This document shows positions 11,597 to 24,290 of a stretch of 64,000 nt of DNA, piece after piece. Origin of the DNA: Centropus unirufus (lineage: Eukaryota > Chordata > Aves > Cuculiformes > Centropidae); the NCBI GenBank assembly GCA_013397695.1, contig VYZI01000670.1:160676-224675 (forward strand). The letters run 5' to 3'. How positions within the stretch are numbered: the first letter of the stretch is position 1; each line of letters begins with the position of its first letter. Made by a program: the position numbers and the translations under genes. The notes under the pieces were generated by a model that saw only the letters and a list, made by a program, of their open reading frames with translations, had not been told where the DNA came from and made no database searches.

Positions 11597-14500
11597 TCTG
11601 GTAGTAGGATCTGTCTTGTTTTGTCATTTTAATTAACAGCAGGGAGGAGAAAGACTGAATGGACCTCAATATTCATATTTCAGGAGGACTGACAGAGCGG
11701 GGCCAGCTGTGAGCAGTGGGTATAACCCGTGTAAGGAAGGTTTATCCTGACTTCTCTGGGAGGGTCCAGGTCCATCAGTGATTGGTTCACAGAATGTCTC
11801 CATCCCTGAGACCCTGAGACCAACTCCTGGGACTGACCGTAAGGAGACCTGTTGTTTTCAGAAGGTTAATTTTCATCAGAACTGGTTTTTAAATAATAAA
11901 ACGAATAATTATTAATAAATTTAATAAGATAATAGATGAGTCTGTTATTTAACAGTTTTCATTATCTATGTAGAATTAATACTTATTTAAAGACTACAGG
12001 GCTTTATTAAAAATCTTCAAGACGGTTCGACAGATCCAGGGTGGATTCTTGGGTAAGCCTAGCAGTGAGCACAAAACCCAGGTAACTTCATAATTTAGAT
12101 AATGATGGCTACATAGAAGCATGTAGATGAATACCAAATTTTCCCAAATCTGGGAATTCTAATTTTAATAATGATTTTTTTACTGCATTAGTTTATGGTT
12201 ATGGTAGTTGTTTGTCAGCTGATATTTTGCTCCCTCAAGCCTTCAGGCATATATAATGCATGAATATGCTTACATTTATATTCACTTTGCATACATGTAA
12301 ATTGCTAGCTGTGGTAGAATCTGTTGTAAAATTATGGCTTAGATTTCATTTTCTGTACCTGCAAAGTAGAACCATTAATTTCACTGTAAAACAAGGTATG
12401 ATTATTTGCTAAATAACACCTACAAATCTCTTTATGATTCCCAAATAACACATTGCTTACATCCCCTCCTAAAATCTGAAGTAGAAGAACAATTTAATTT
12501 AAGTATTCAAAGTACATCAACATGAGATGAAAAGTCTGAGTGAGTGAAAAACAGCATTATGCAATTTAGAATTATATTTATAGTGGAAAGCTATCCTTTC
12601 TATTCAGAGGAAAAGTGTTTACTGAGAAATTAAAATAGTGTTGCTCATAAAAATGCAAAATTTTCCTTTTGACATCTCCCATAAATTCAAGTTGGATACT
12701 GATGCCAAGAAAAGTAGTGTTTGTCTTGATCAGACAGAAATGATCAATAAAGCATGTCCAATCCTGAATCTTCACCAACATCTCCTAAAGATAACATTCT
12801 GACTCATGAAATTGGGGCTGGCAGTTTCCTCCTGTTCAACAACGCTGCGTAAGGAGGTAAATGCCGGGGTAACCAACTTGAAGCATTTCAAGATATTTAA
12901 GTGTGGAAAGAGTTGAATAGAAATAAAACCATGGACTCTCATCTTGCTTTGTAGAGCGGGCGCCCTCAGACACGGCGGAGCTCTCGGAGTTGATGTCCAG
13001 GCGCTCCCTTTCTCCAAGACCTGGTAGAGAAGAGCTGTCTCCAGTTCTTCTCCATGACGAAGGCCCTGGAGAGGCTCAATGGGCTTGTAGAGCTCCTGGG
13101 TTAAGCCACGTCACACACGGTGTCTGGGGAGAACACGCCCCGGTTTACCCACCAAAGGGAATTCCTGCTGCCTTCAATCTTGTATCAAGCTCTCCGTTCT
13201 GGCAGTCAGGTTGGGTTAATCATTAAAACCCTGCCTCTCTCTTTCGGGGGTCTCCAGGGCTTCGTTTAATGCAGCAGACAGATGGCACTGAGGAAATTCA
13301 GGTGGTGCGTGATGAGGTTTGGGCTATTTTTTTAATGTGGTTGCTAGAATTTTTTCAAATAGATTAAGTTCAATTGTAAATCCCTCCTGTTCCCAGGGTT
13401 GGAGGCTTTATTGGCCCCCCAGTGCTTGCTCCGAAGAACCAATCCCTCGGCAGCAACCTCACTTGATGAGGGAAGGTAACACTTCTATTTTGCAGCACTG
13501 AACACCAGCTGTTAAACCCCCTTACAAGGAGGTGATAAGCTCAACGAGCTAATTACCCAGCAAAATCTGAGTTCATTTCACCAGCCATATATAAATTCCT
13601 ATTTCAGTTTTTCTCGGTTTTCTTTAATCACGGACAGAAGCTGCCCCATTGCTGCCCTCTCATAGCTGCATAAGTCATGGAAACCACCTTGGCCTACCTT
13701 GATCTCTTCTGTCTTTGTTTCTTTTCTTTCTTCTGAGGGTCACACATTTCTGTCGGTCTATGATTTTGCCACTCTACTACAGTTAACAGAATTGCAGAAC
13801 AGGGGAAAAGACAAGAAAGAGGACAAAAGAACTCTCTTCTCCCATGCATTGTGTGGAATCTGGGTTGCTCCACATCAATCCAAAAAGGACAAGAAATACA
13901 AAATGTGCCCTACGTGCACAAAACCTTCCTGCAGCTCCAAGCCCATTGGTCGGTCCCTGCTGCCCCTCCTCAGCCCACCACAGCATGGCTATTTACACCC
14001 ACTGAGGACAACGGGGAACTGGCCGTAGGAGTTAAATACAACAGGAAATCCACTGTGTGGAGAAGACCTGGCAGGAAAATGACTGTTCTTGAAAAATCAA
14101 GAATTAAACAACCCATTCCAGGGAATAAAAAATGGAGCGTGACCATGAGCAAGCGTAGTCTACAGAGCAAAGGTGCTCTGAAAATGCAAGAGAAAATGAT
14201 GAACTGAAAGATTTTGGGAGCAAAAATTATATCCTCCCAAAGACACCAGCTGAAATCAGAGTTCATCCTTCCATGGGAACAAAATCTTGCTTTCACAAGG
14301 TTTTTGCCAGTCTGTGAAGTCACATTACAAGGATGATTTAAAAAAAATATTTTTAATGCAATTTGCAACCTCTTGCGCCTCTGCAAATAGTCTTTTAGTT
14401 TCAAACCAGAAAAAAATGAACATAAATCACATTATATCAGTGAAAAATAAGTCTCATTAGTGCATTACATTTGCATAGACACATTCATAAGAGAAAAATA

Positions 14501-16291
14501 GTGGCTAAAATCCCTATATACATCTACTGCTCAGTGTGGGCAAGCACCATCAGAAATTCTATTCTAGTTGAACAGCTCAACAAGAATAAAAAGAATGATT
14601 TCTAAGCAGAATTATTCCTTCAGGGGGGTTTTGGTGCCGGGTATTGGCTTCTGCCATGTATGTTTTGAATTCTGGTATGTCTGCTCCCCACCCCCACTAT
14701 AAGCACCAAGGTTTCAAGCATTTGTAGGGTATATTTTAACTCCAGGATACTGGTTTATGCACTGTACTTTTAACTGTAGTCAAATTTTAGACCTGAAAAA
14801 CATTGTTTTAGATATTACACAGTTGGATTGTGTATTTCATTATCTTTTAGATCTCATTTTTTTCTCTCTGTTTCTATTTTCTCCAGTAGGTGTTTAGAAA
14901 ATATATTCCATTTTCTGTCTTTGGTGTTATCCTGACAAAATGAAAGCAAAGTTTAAATTTGTACCATTTGAGACCTTCTTATATTGTCTAAAGAAATGTA
15001 ACTTCTACAAAAAGGATTTTTGTGCTTTTTATATTTATTCTTTATTTTTTTTAGAGCAGATTTATCAATGAGGTTGTTACTGATTATGAAATAAAAAATA
15101 ATTTCTGTAAAGAGGTAAGACTTCTGCAGAGATATAATTGAGACATAAAAGTAAAGAGGGATGTATCCCTGCAGCATAGAAAGAGATTCCGTGTTATCTA
15201 CCTAGGTTATCCAAGTTTTATGATATTTAGAGGTTTTGAGGTTTTAAATAAAGATCCTGCACTATGCTTTCAAGAACCTGATGTGTAAGGACTGTTTCTT
15301 CCTCAGTTCCTGACTCATTTCACTCTACATTTTTACTGTCTTCCTTGCCCCTTTGCAGCTATTTCAGTCTTGTTAAAAAGCTGGGATTTTTTTTTTTTTT
15401 GAGGAATTTACATATCTCAAGAAAAAAAAAAGTTTAACAAAGCTCCGGAAGGGCACGAAGCCAGCTTTCGAAAATGATTGAACCTGAAGGAGGAAATAGG
15501 ACCCCTTCAAACACAGAGTGGACAAGCACAGAGTGGACAAGGCAAGAGGCATTCGGGATAAATTTCATGAAGAGGAATTTGGGTTGGAGATCACGACAAA
15601 AAAAGCCCTAAAACTTTGTAACTGGAGAAGAGTTAAATGTTGGATTGAGTTATTGAGTATTCTTTGGAGCTGCAGCAAGGATTAGGTGACCTCTTCGGAC
15701 TCGTCAGACTTTGCAAATAAAAACAAACCAACAAAAAAAATCCCATATGAAAAGAACAGGAAAATGAAGAGGATCCATAACGTGCCAAGCCTGCAGAGCA
15801 CTCATTTTTACAGTGGACTCCTTCCCTAGAGAAAAAGCAAGCAGGATTTCATGGTTCGCCTGACAGTGAGTCGGGGGCAGGAGGCGGTCAGGTACCAGGA
15901 AAAGCTGGGCTGGCAGATACCGCAATTTGCTAAGAGGTTAAAATTTATATCTGATGAGATTATAAAATATCTCCTTTCCATACAGAAGATTCCCTGGCAA
16001 ACACCACATGGCAATTACATTTCTGGAATCGGGGTCTTTTGCAGAAGTCTGAGGCATGTTAAATAGCCATTGTTCATTAAATGTGTTTTTCCCTGTCCCT
16101 CAGATGTTACTAAGCCTCCAGCTGCTCCTTTTCACTGGCAAATCACATGGCTTGTACACAGAGAGAGGGCAGGTCACATGCAAAGAATAAATCGGTTCTT
16201 TTTTTGTCAGGGTCCTCAGAACCATTGGAAGAAATTCTGCAGTTTCTGCAAAGATTTAAAATAAAAGGGAAATAAAAAATAAATGAAATAC
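11597..16291. other. Unique DNA, no gene seen
   Basis: Largely AT-rich. A CpG-richer patch lies at about 12950-13150. At 13690-14400 frames of 109, 118 and 144 codons overlap on both strands; none is recognisable. A 15-bp unit is duplicated in tandem at 15512-15526 and 15527-15541. A T-run of about 14 lies near 15387. No transposon identified. Confidence 0.5.
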
Positions 16292-16313
16292 ATAAATAAA
16301 TAAATAAATAAAA
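16292..16313. repeat. (AAAT)n microsatellite
   Basis: About five tandem copies of ATAA in an A-rich surround. Simple tandem repeat with no other feature. Confidence 0.85.
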
Positions 16314-18379
16314 GCATGTATCTACATTGCAGTTCTGACTTTAAAATTTTTTTCTATTTTTTTTCCTGCGTTTACTTATAGAAGAACAATGAAGCATGGA
16401 AAAAACTGTAAAATAATAGGCCAGAATATTTCACAAATGTCAGTTGCTTTGCTTTGCTGTCATTTTGGACTGCCCTGCACTGGCTTGACGAAAGGCCAGT
16501 GCCCAGAACCTCATCCCCTTGGGAATCATGAGGTGCTTTATACTATAAGAAACAGTGACAATGCTGTTCCAAGGGAGAAATAAATTGTTGTAATATCCAC
16601 CACAGACTGCTGCTACCTACCAGCTCTTGTCTTGCGTCATTTTGCCTGTGAGAATATGTGAAATTTGCCCCTGCATAAATTAAATCTGAGGCAACACCTG
16701 CATAGGAGGGGCTGCCAGGAGTAAATCTTCAGGTGTTGGGGGAAGGAGGTGGCCACTGGCTTGGAGCAAGGTGATTGGGATTTGTATCCCGGGCTGAAGT
16801 CCTGGAGCGAGCAAGAGGCTGAGGGGGGAAAGCGAGGGATGTCCTGGTCGGAGGAGGCACGAGGGAAGAGAAGGGTGGTACGGGAGGAGCACAGGACACA
16901 AGAGGTTGAGGCCCGAATTTGATGAATTGGGAGAACTATGGATCCTCTGACTTAAACCGGAGTTTTAATGATTTCTCTACATCATTATGTTTATCCTCTA
17001 ATCCACAGCACCGTTTTCCTTAATGGAGGATATCCTAGAGGAATATCATTACTTACCCAGGAACATGTGGCCTCCTCCTTCTCCTTCCCCTTCATGGTTA
17101 GAAAATCTCAGCTCTGCCCTCCTGAACACTGCCTTTGAGATTTCCACTCCCTACACTGGGCATCCAAAGAACATATAACGTTCAAATTTTATCATTTTGA
17201 GGTTTATCAAATTAAAGAATGATGTTTTTCAACTTTGACCTCCTTCCCTGTAGCAGAACGCCGGTTCCTGCTTGCTGCTCCTGCCCCCACTATTACTTCC
17301 TCACTCACCGCATCCTCCCAGATGTCTCTGTTCAGGACTGAAGGTTTCCTGTTTCTCTTCACGTAGAGCCTAACCATTTTTTTTCCTGAGTGTTTACTAA
17401 ACAGCAGTTTATCCTGACTGCACTTAAAGCACTTAAATGTTCCTACTAAAATAAATGACATAGCCAGTGTTATCATCATTACACTGCAGGATCAACAGGA
17501 GAATTGATCAATCCTAACATGTTTTTAAACAAATCCCTTGTCTTCCTGCATAAAATCTAAGAGAATTCTAATTGATAGGGGCACTACATGAGCATCACAA
17601 ACATTTGAAGGATGTGCTTGATATGTCCAAGTCTATAAATTCTGAAATATTCAGAGGTTAATTATAATGTGATTGTAAGAGCAGCATTGGGTCAGTAGGC
17701 ACTAACTTCCTTTAGGTGAGCGCTCCCTCTTTAAAAATCAGATTACTGATAAATGTTTCTTTTTTTTTTTTTTGAAGTTGCTCTATTTTAACAGAGATTT
17801 TAATCATGAAGAGCAACAAACATTGCAAGCTGGTGAGACTATTGATGTCAATGGAACTTTAGTGATTTACAAAATAGCAGAGTCAAGTACGTATTTTCTG
17901 AAAAATCTATAGAAACTTTATTGGTTCATTTGTCATACTTTCCCAGACATATTAGCTAGGATTTTACATTATCCTGAGTGGAGCAGTGTCTAGACTGACA
18001 AAATTAACAAACAGCAAGATGGCTTGCGAAAATGAAAGGAAAATCTGGACCTTAAAATAACTAGTTGATTTTAAGTCTACAAAAGAGATGAAGTAGGAAA
18101 AGAGTCATTGTTTCTGTAGATTAAGAAAATATGCTGAAGTTTATAGCCAATCTTAAGATACTGCAGCACTTAGAAGAAGGAAAATATGCCATTATTTACA
18201 TGGAGAAGTCCCTGAGGCTAGCCACGCAACGGCTGCAGAAATGAATATTAAAACAATATTACCTATTATTAAATTATAGAGAGCTATTATCATAGTGTTT
18301 GAGTGCCATTAGTGACCTCAGTCTGTAAATAAAGAGTTTTGATATCCCTTTAAAACCGATGGGGAAAATGAAGTAGCTG
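16314..18379. other. Unique DNA, no gene seen
   Basis: Short frames only (up to 90 codons on the minus strand at 17207-17479). GC-richer at 16690-16910. A T-run of about 15 lies near 17760. Nothing recognisable. Confidence 0.5.
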
Positions 18380-18384
18380 ATGAT

Positions 18385-18665
18385 ACGGTGCCAAAAGAGT
18401 TCGACACTTTGCAGCCGGGAAAAAACCCACTGCGGTGGGTTCTGTTCTCTGAGCCTGTGCTCACTCGGGACGCAAAGAAATTCAGCTTTGGCCGAGCTCC
18501 TCGGGAAAGCACGGTCCTTCCCGGCTTTGCAGGAGCTCAGTGTCCCCCGAGGGATCCCCGCCACAGATCCTGGGCTTTCCGAGGGGAGCACAGGAGCCGA
18601 TAGCACCTCAAGCGTTCCAGTGTCCAGAGCCGCCCATGTTTTGTGGCCGCTTCTGGCCACGCATT
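18385..18665. other. CpG-rich patch, open in several frames
   Basis: About 18 CpG occur in roughly 290 bases, flanked by AT-rich DNA. Frames of 71, 95 and 86 codons (plus) and 64 and 139 codons (minus) overlap here, so openness reflects composition. It may be a small orphan CpG island or decayed GC-rich insert. No TATA box, exon boundary or repeat match is evident. Confidence 0.35.
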
Positions 18666-19130
18666 GACAAATCCCAACATTTCTTTGTGCCATTTACATT
18701 CTTTTTACCTTTCTTCACCTGCCCAGCTTCCTCCTCGCTCCATCACTCGTGTTCTCGGATCATTTGTTTTCTTGATGTTCATGAGCGCGTGCCCTGCTGA
18801 GCTCTGTATGAATTAGAGGAAGAGATGATATTTAAAGTAATGTTTTTCTGGGCACTCTCTGTTGCAAAATATCAGCATGAAACACCCTCCCTCCAGTCTG
18901 TTGGGCACAGGACATACTATGAGCAAAGCGGGATTGCTTAGCTGGACTAATAACATTTGAACAGAACAAGGTAATCTGGTTTTCTGAAAGCTTCCCAGAC
19001 TGCAAAATGTTTCCCAGAGACCTGCTCTAACAAAAATCTCCTGATTTTTTTAAATTAATTGTACGAGCTGTCTTTTATAAACAGGTCTTGTGTCATGTAG
19101 TTTGCAAAATTATTTCACTGTCAGTTTTTC
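18666..19130. other. Unique DNA, no gene seen
   Basis: AT-rich to mixed sequence up to the tetranucleotide array. No feature recognised. Confidence 0.5.
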
Positions 19131-19193
19131 CATCCATCCATCCATCCATCCATCCATCCATCCATCCATCCATCCATCCATCCATCCATCCAT

Positions 19194-19219
<26 letters not shown>
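19131..19219. repeat. (CATC)n tetranucleotide array
   Basis: About 22 uninterrupted copies of CATC, with variants only at the right end. The repeated IHPS translation in one frame is an artefact of the array, not a protein. Confidence 0.97.
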
Positions 19220-19224
<5 letters not shown>

Positions 19225-19415
19225 CCTATTCATATGTGTATAAAGCAGGCACAGAGTCTGGTGACTGTTGATAGGTCATAAATCAGTGTCAGCTCTCAAC
19301 AACTTGTGAATACAGCTGTGACGAAATTACTGTGCACGTTTTTCATTTATTGGATTTCAAAATACATATTTCTTGGAGTTCTGTTATTCTTTCACATTTA
19401 GTACATTAATTCTGC
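19220..19415. other. Short unique DNA between array and gap
   Basis: About 196 bases of ordinary AT-rich sequence ending at the N run. No feature. Confidence 0.6.
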
Positions 19416-19795
19416 NNNNNNNNNNNNNNNNNNNNNNNNNNNNNNNNNNNNNNNNNNNNNNNNNNNNNNNNNNNNNNNNNNNNNNNNNNNNNNNNNNNNN
19501 NNNNNNNNNNNNNNNNNNNNNNNNNNNNNNNNNNNNNNNNNNNNNNNNNNNNNNNNNNNNNNNNNNNNNNNNNNNNNNNNNNNNNNNNNNNNNNNNNNNN
19601 NNNNNNNNNNNNNNNNNNNNNNNNNNNNNNNNNNNNNNNNNNNNNNNNNNNNNNNNNNNNNNNNNNNNNNNNNNNNNNNNNNNNNNNNNNNNNNNNNNNN
19701 NNNNNNNNNNNNNNNNNNNNNNNNNNNNNNNNNNNNNNNNNNNNNNNNNNNNNNNNNNNNNNNNNNNNNNNNNNNNNNNNNNNNNNNNNNNNNNN
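19416..19795. other. Assembly gap (380 N)
   Basis: Run of N. Its right boundary falls inside a GGAA array, so the missing bases probably include more of that repeat and the stated size may be an estimate. Frames reported through it are meaningless. Confidence 0.99.
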
Positions 19796-19892
19796 AAGGA
19801 AGGAAGGAAGGAAGGAAGGAAGGAAGGAAGGAAGGAAGGAAGGAAGGAAGGAAGGAAGGAAGGAAGGAAGGAAGGAAGGAAGGAAGGAAGAA
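19796..19892. repeat. (GGAA)n tetranucleotide array
   Basis: About 24 copies of GGAA directly abutting the gap, ending in an A-run. The left end is hidden in the gap, so the true length is unknown. The polypurine strand yields a KEGR-repeat frame and the other strand a LPSF-repeat frame, both artefacts. Confidence 0.97.
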
Positions 19893-22800
19893 AAAACAGG
19901 AAACTGGTAAAAGGTAAAAAACTGAGAAAAAGAAAGACATTTCAAATATCTAACTCAGTAACAAATACTGTTATCTTTCAAAACAGTTCAGTTTTTTTTG
20001 CAAAATCACATTAATAAAATACAAACCCCAAATTGTTGTAACAATCTGCCCAAAATAATCTGTACGTGTTTATCTCTTTCCCTTTTGTATGTTATGAGGT
20101 GTAATTTTTAAAGGCACGCTTTATAAACTTTTCAGGGTTTTTAAGTCTCAGACTTAAAATTTTAAGACTTAAATTTTTAATTTCATCATTTTAAATGCAG
20201 ATTGCATCCCAGATGCTAGATCTCAGCTGTTAAAAGCTATTTTAACTATTTGACACTCTCCACTTCTCTTCATTCATTTACTTTTGATCATCTAACTTCC
20301 AAGACAAAACTAAGAGTGGATAGCCTTGACTTTATTTTCTCTTCCTTTTACTCTGTATTCCATTGTGCATTTGTCATCTAGGCTTTTTTTTTTTTTTAGC
20401 TTAAATGTTATTACTTTCTGTGTGAGAAATAGGAAGCAAGTGAGAGCAAGAGGAAAGCAGCACAGTTCTGAACACCTGCAGAGTCAGAGGAGTAGAAATT
20501 CACTGGGTAACGATGCCCCGCTGAGAATCTGAATGGTAGGAGCAGCAAGAGCTTTCACCATGCTGTCTGTGTTGCTCCTTCATTCTGGATTCTTTCTAAC
20601 TGGTATTTCAGAGGCTTACGGAAATTTAATACCTAAATATTTCTCACAGATCAGTGTGTGTTCTTCTCCCATGGCTCTAATGAAATAGGAAGACATCTCC
20701 ACCTTACACAGATGGGAAGCTGGGAGCGCGCTGGGCTGTGGAACGGTTGTAGCTTGGGTGGCAACTGAAGTTTGGGTCACAGGACTCTTCTTCTTGGCCC
20801 TCAGGCAGGAAGACTGGGACTGCTGAAATATTGATATTAAGTGAACTTGCTGAATAAAGTTCCCATTTTCAACTCAGATTTCCCTGTTCATAGCCTTGCT
20901 TTTTAGGCCAGAAGGAGAACAGATGGTCTACTAACCTAAAAATGCTCCTTACAGCTTTGGTTTTCTATTAAAACAATGACTCTAAGCAAATCTCCAGCTT
21001 CAAATCCTGAACCTGTCAACAAGAGTGGCAGAGAAAGGTTTCCTGTTTCTTTGAAGAATCAAAGATTGGTCGAAGCAGACAACCTGCACCATTGTTTGAG
21101 AAGAGAGCAGAAAAAATGCTTTAAAAGCCTGAGGGAATTTCTTGCTAACAACTTTTCATCATGTTGAGGACCTGGCAGAGATTCCAGGGAGCTGTGTCCG
21201 TCTGAGAAGCATGGTGCTCCTACCACCTGCTGGGATGGTAGGCACATCTCACCGGGTCCGGGTCCGGATCCTGCCGCCTCTCTGCTTTTCCTGGCAGCAA
21301 GGCTGCTTTTAGTCTGCCTGACACTCCAGAGTTTTGAAGGCCGGGTTCATTTAATGTGACTAAAACACCTGGGATCGCTACAGAACCAGAGGGGTTAAAT
21401 GCTCTCACAGCTCCGTGTGGAATAACAGGCTGGATGATGGGCTCAGCCTTTTGTTGCGAGAGGCTGCACCCATTGACCACCTGCTCTTGAGCATGAATTC
21501 ACCAAAAGGCACATTGCTGGGGACACGAGCTGATGGTGGGGCCCAAGATGTGGGAGTAGAAAGTTTAATTTTTCAATTTGGCACAGGCACATCTCTTTGT
21601 TCACCGTGTCAATGGTCCAGGCTTTAGTAAGCAAGTGCTTGGTGGGATTGAACGTACACGTTGCAGAAGTAGAAGACTGAAATAATTAGACAAACCCTTG
21701 CTCTTGGCCGCAGCGAGGCAATGCGGGACTCCCAGGGTGCTTGGTCCTCACAGACGCGCCCCACCGAAGCCCAGACACCGAGAGCCACCAGGAGGACTCT
21801 CCCAGGCGCTCTCAGAGCCCGTCCTGCTTCAGTCTGTCCTCGGGGACAGCGCCGCCGAACCCCATCTCATGTATTTATACGGATTATAGTGTATTTGGGA
21901 GACTGTTCAGCTAAGGCTTTTCAAATCACGTGTAGAGAAAAAGCTTGAGAAATGTTTTCATTGCGTATGCAACTTCACTTGTGTATATATAATGGCACAG
22001 TAAATATGTTCATCTCATAAAGTGAATATCTAAAAGGGATCTCATTAATAACATCCCCAAATTTCGTGTTTCTTCCCAATGTCTATAAAGGAAACCTCAA
22101 ACGATTTGCTCAGATAGAGGCTTCATTCTCATTCACTCAGATGAGGCTATCCGATATTTTTACTCTCAGTCTTCAAGCTTTGAACTTCAGCTTGCACTGT
22201 CTGCATTCATGTTAGAGAGGTTTACATTAAAATAAACACAATTTCCCGTTGTTTTATATCAGGAAAATGCACGTACAAATTAAGTTTATAAATTCCTAAA
22301 ATAAATTCTAGATCAGGAGATAATTTAAAAAATACACCAACCTAAAGTCAAGCTATGATATTCAAACTGCCCGGTTCTGGTGCCTAAAGTAGCCATTATA
22401 GATATTGCCTTTAACTAATATTTCTAGAACTGACATATATATGGTCTGTCAATGCAGCATCAAAAAAGCTGAATGGGAATTCACTTCTGAGACATCCAAG
22501 CCATATTGCTTAAATTATAAATCTATAGGGGGAACAGAGGGCATGTTACCCTATGCCACCAATGTAATTAGCAAATTTTATTCAGAGCAGTGTTTAGTTC
22601 TTTGTACTTTAAGCACATATATGTGAAACGACAGGATTTCAACATATATAAAAGGCTTTCTAAAAAAGTATAGGATAAAATACGTTGTGTTGAACTGTTT
22701 ATACGCCTCCCACATTTCCAGTTCCAATAGAACTTGTCAAAGAAATAATATTGTTTAAAAATAAATAAATAAAACTTCGAAAGCAATCATGGAAGGAACG

Positions 22801-24240
22801 CTTTCACAGCTCCTCTCCTGGTATGCCAGTGGGTGAATTTTTTTCCTGACACTTCCTAGAGTTGTGATTTTTCAATTGTTTTTATTTTTTCTAGTTGATT
22901 CCAGATGTGCAAAGATTTAATCTGAAAGAGGATCATTTGGGAAAAGCGTAAACTGCTGGAAAAAAAAACCTACAGAACGAAAAGAAAATCGTAACCTGTC
23001 CTTCTGTGCGGTTTAATCCCAGCATTTATTTCCAACCATTCATTTTGCTGGCCCATTCGTCCAACGCTGAACTGCTTCTGGCAAGGAGTTTTTAATGTCA
23101 TACACACAAAGAGATGCAGGGGGTTAATAACATGAATCCTGAATTACCATCCAAAGGAAGCTGTGATTATCTAAATAACAACTTCAAGTCATAGCCAGCC
23201 TCCCTACACAAAAGACTCATAACCAAAGATATGCAACAAGGAGACATTTCCCTGCATTTAAACATTATATTTAAAGTACGAGCAGCTTTTAGCTGTGTAT
23301 GGCCTTTTTCTCCCAAGGAGACAGCACCTGCCGGCAGGGATTGAGCTTTGCTCTGGTGTCTCAAGTGTGACTGTATTTATCTGCTAAGGAAAACAGACAA
23401 AGCTACAAATTAGTTGCCTGGTCACTCACACAGACATTAAAATGCGCAAGGACTTGCATTAACAGCCTCCAGTTTTCTGCCCACTGGCTCAAAGAAGCTT
23501 GCACCCATATGTCACAATTATTGGTTTACTGTTAAGCTCCAGATGATCTGTTAAATGGCAGAAAAGAGTGTGGGAGGACAGCTGGTGAGTTAACATTTCT
23601 TGTTATCCCATATCTTTTGTTCCTCATAAATCATAAATGCTTTTATTTGCAGTGGTTTACAAGAAAAAGTATTCCTCGTCCCTGTTTTTCTCGTGAAGAA
23701 CCAGGTAGGTGTTTCCTTTGACTTGTAAATTAATTTATTTGCAGCTTGCTTCCCCAAAAAGGGGCTTTAGCTTGGGCTGTTTCTGTCTTTGTGTCTGTGA
23801 GGCAGAATCGAAATTCCTGTTTTATTTCTGCTGTTCTTTAGAATCCCATTTTCTTTCTGTTTCTCTTTGTCTTATAAAAACTTTCAAAAAGGAGTAGCCA
23901 ATGTTTGGTCTGGAGTTCTTATTTCTGCAATACTTTGGGGAGGGATGGATGGCGGGAACACAGAAGTTACTTGGAGGCAGCAAGTCATTTTCTACAAAAA
24001 AGTTAAATTTATCTGTACAGTGCCTGAGAGGACAGGAAGGAGCAGGTGTGCAGCTCCATGTGTGCGCCTCCCCTTTCCTCCTTTGACACATCAAACCCGA
24101 GCTCTCCTTTCAGCTCAATAATGTCACAGCTTCGGGCTTACGCTCAGAGGGAGGAGCAGCAAAGATGAGCTGTGCTAAGAAACATCCTCCACCCTGGCAG
24201 GACGGGCCGATGCCCTCACGAGTGACTCCTGGGATGCACC
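19893..24240. other. Unique DNA with one CpG-richer patch, no gene seen
   Basis: Mostly AT-rich. The patch at 21690-21870 is GC- and CpG-rich with 63- and 75-codon frames. A 52-nt segment at 23653-23704 sits between an AG and a GTAGGT and is open in two frames, but there is no other sign of a gene. No repeat family recognised. Confidence 0.45.
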
Positions 24241-24290
24241 AAGCAGTGGCCACGGAAGCCACTGCTTCCACGTGGCTTCACCAAGCCACG
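24241..24290. other. Overlapping inverted repeats (alternative hairpins)
   Basis: AAGCAGTGGC at 24241-24250 is the exact reverse complement of GCCACTGCTT at 24258-24267. GAAGCCAC at 24255-24262 is the exact reverse complement of GTGGCTTC at 24272-24279. GTGGCTT then pairs again with AAGCCAC at 24284-24290. The stems share bases and so exclude one another. There is no evidence of transcription. Confidence 0.6.

Noticed and set aside
17835..17870. ATTGATGTCAATGGAACTTT, reminiscent of an ancient amniote repeat core
   Set aside because: Too short and isolated to assign.
19131..19219. Regularly spaced repeats as a CRISPR-like array
   Set aside because: Pure head-to-tail CATC tetranucleotides without spacers in a vertebrate genome; a microsatellite.
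19373..20014. Frames of 179-213 codons across the N run
   Set aside because: They consist mostly of unknown bases and GGAA repeat translation.
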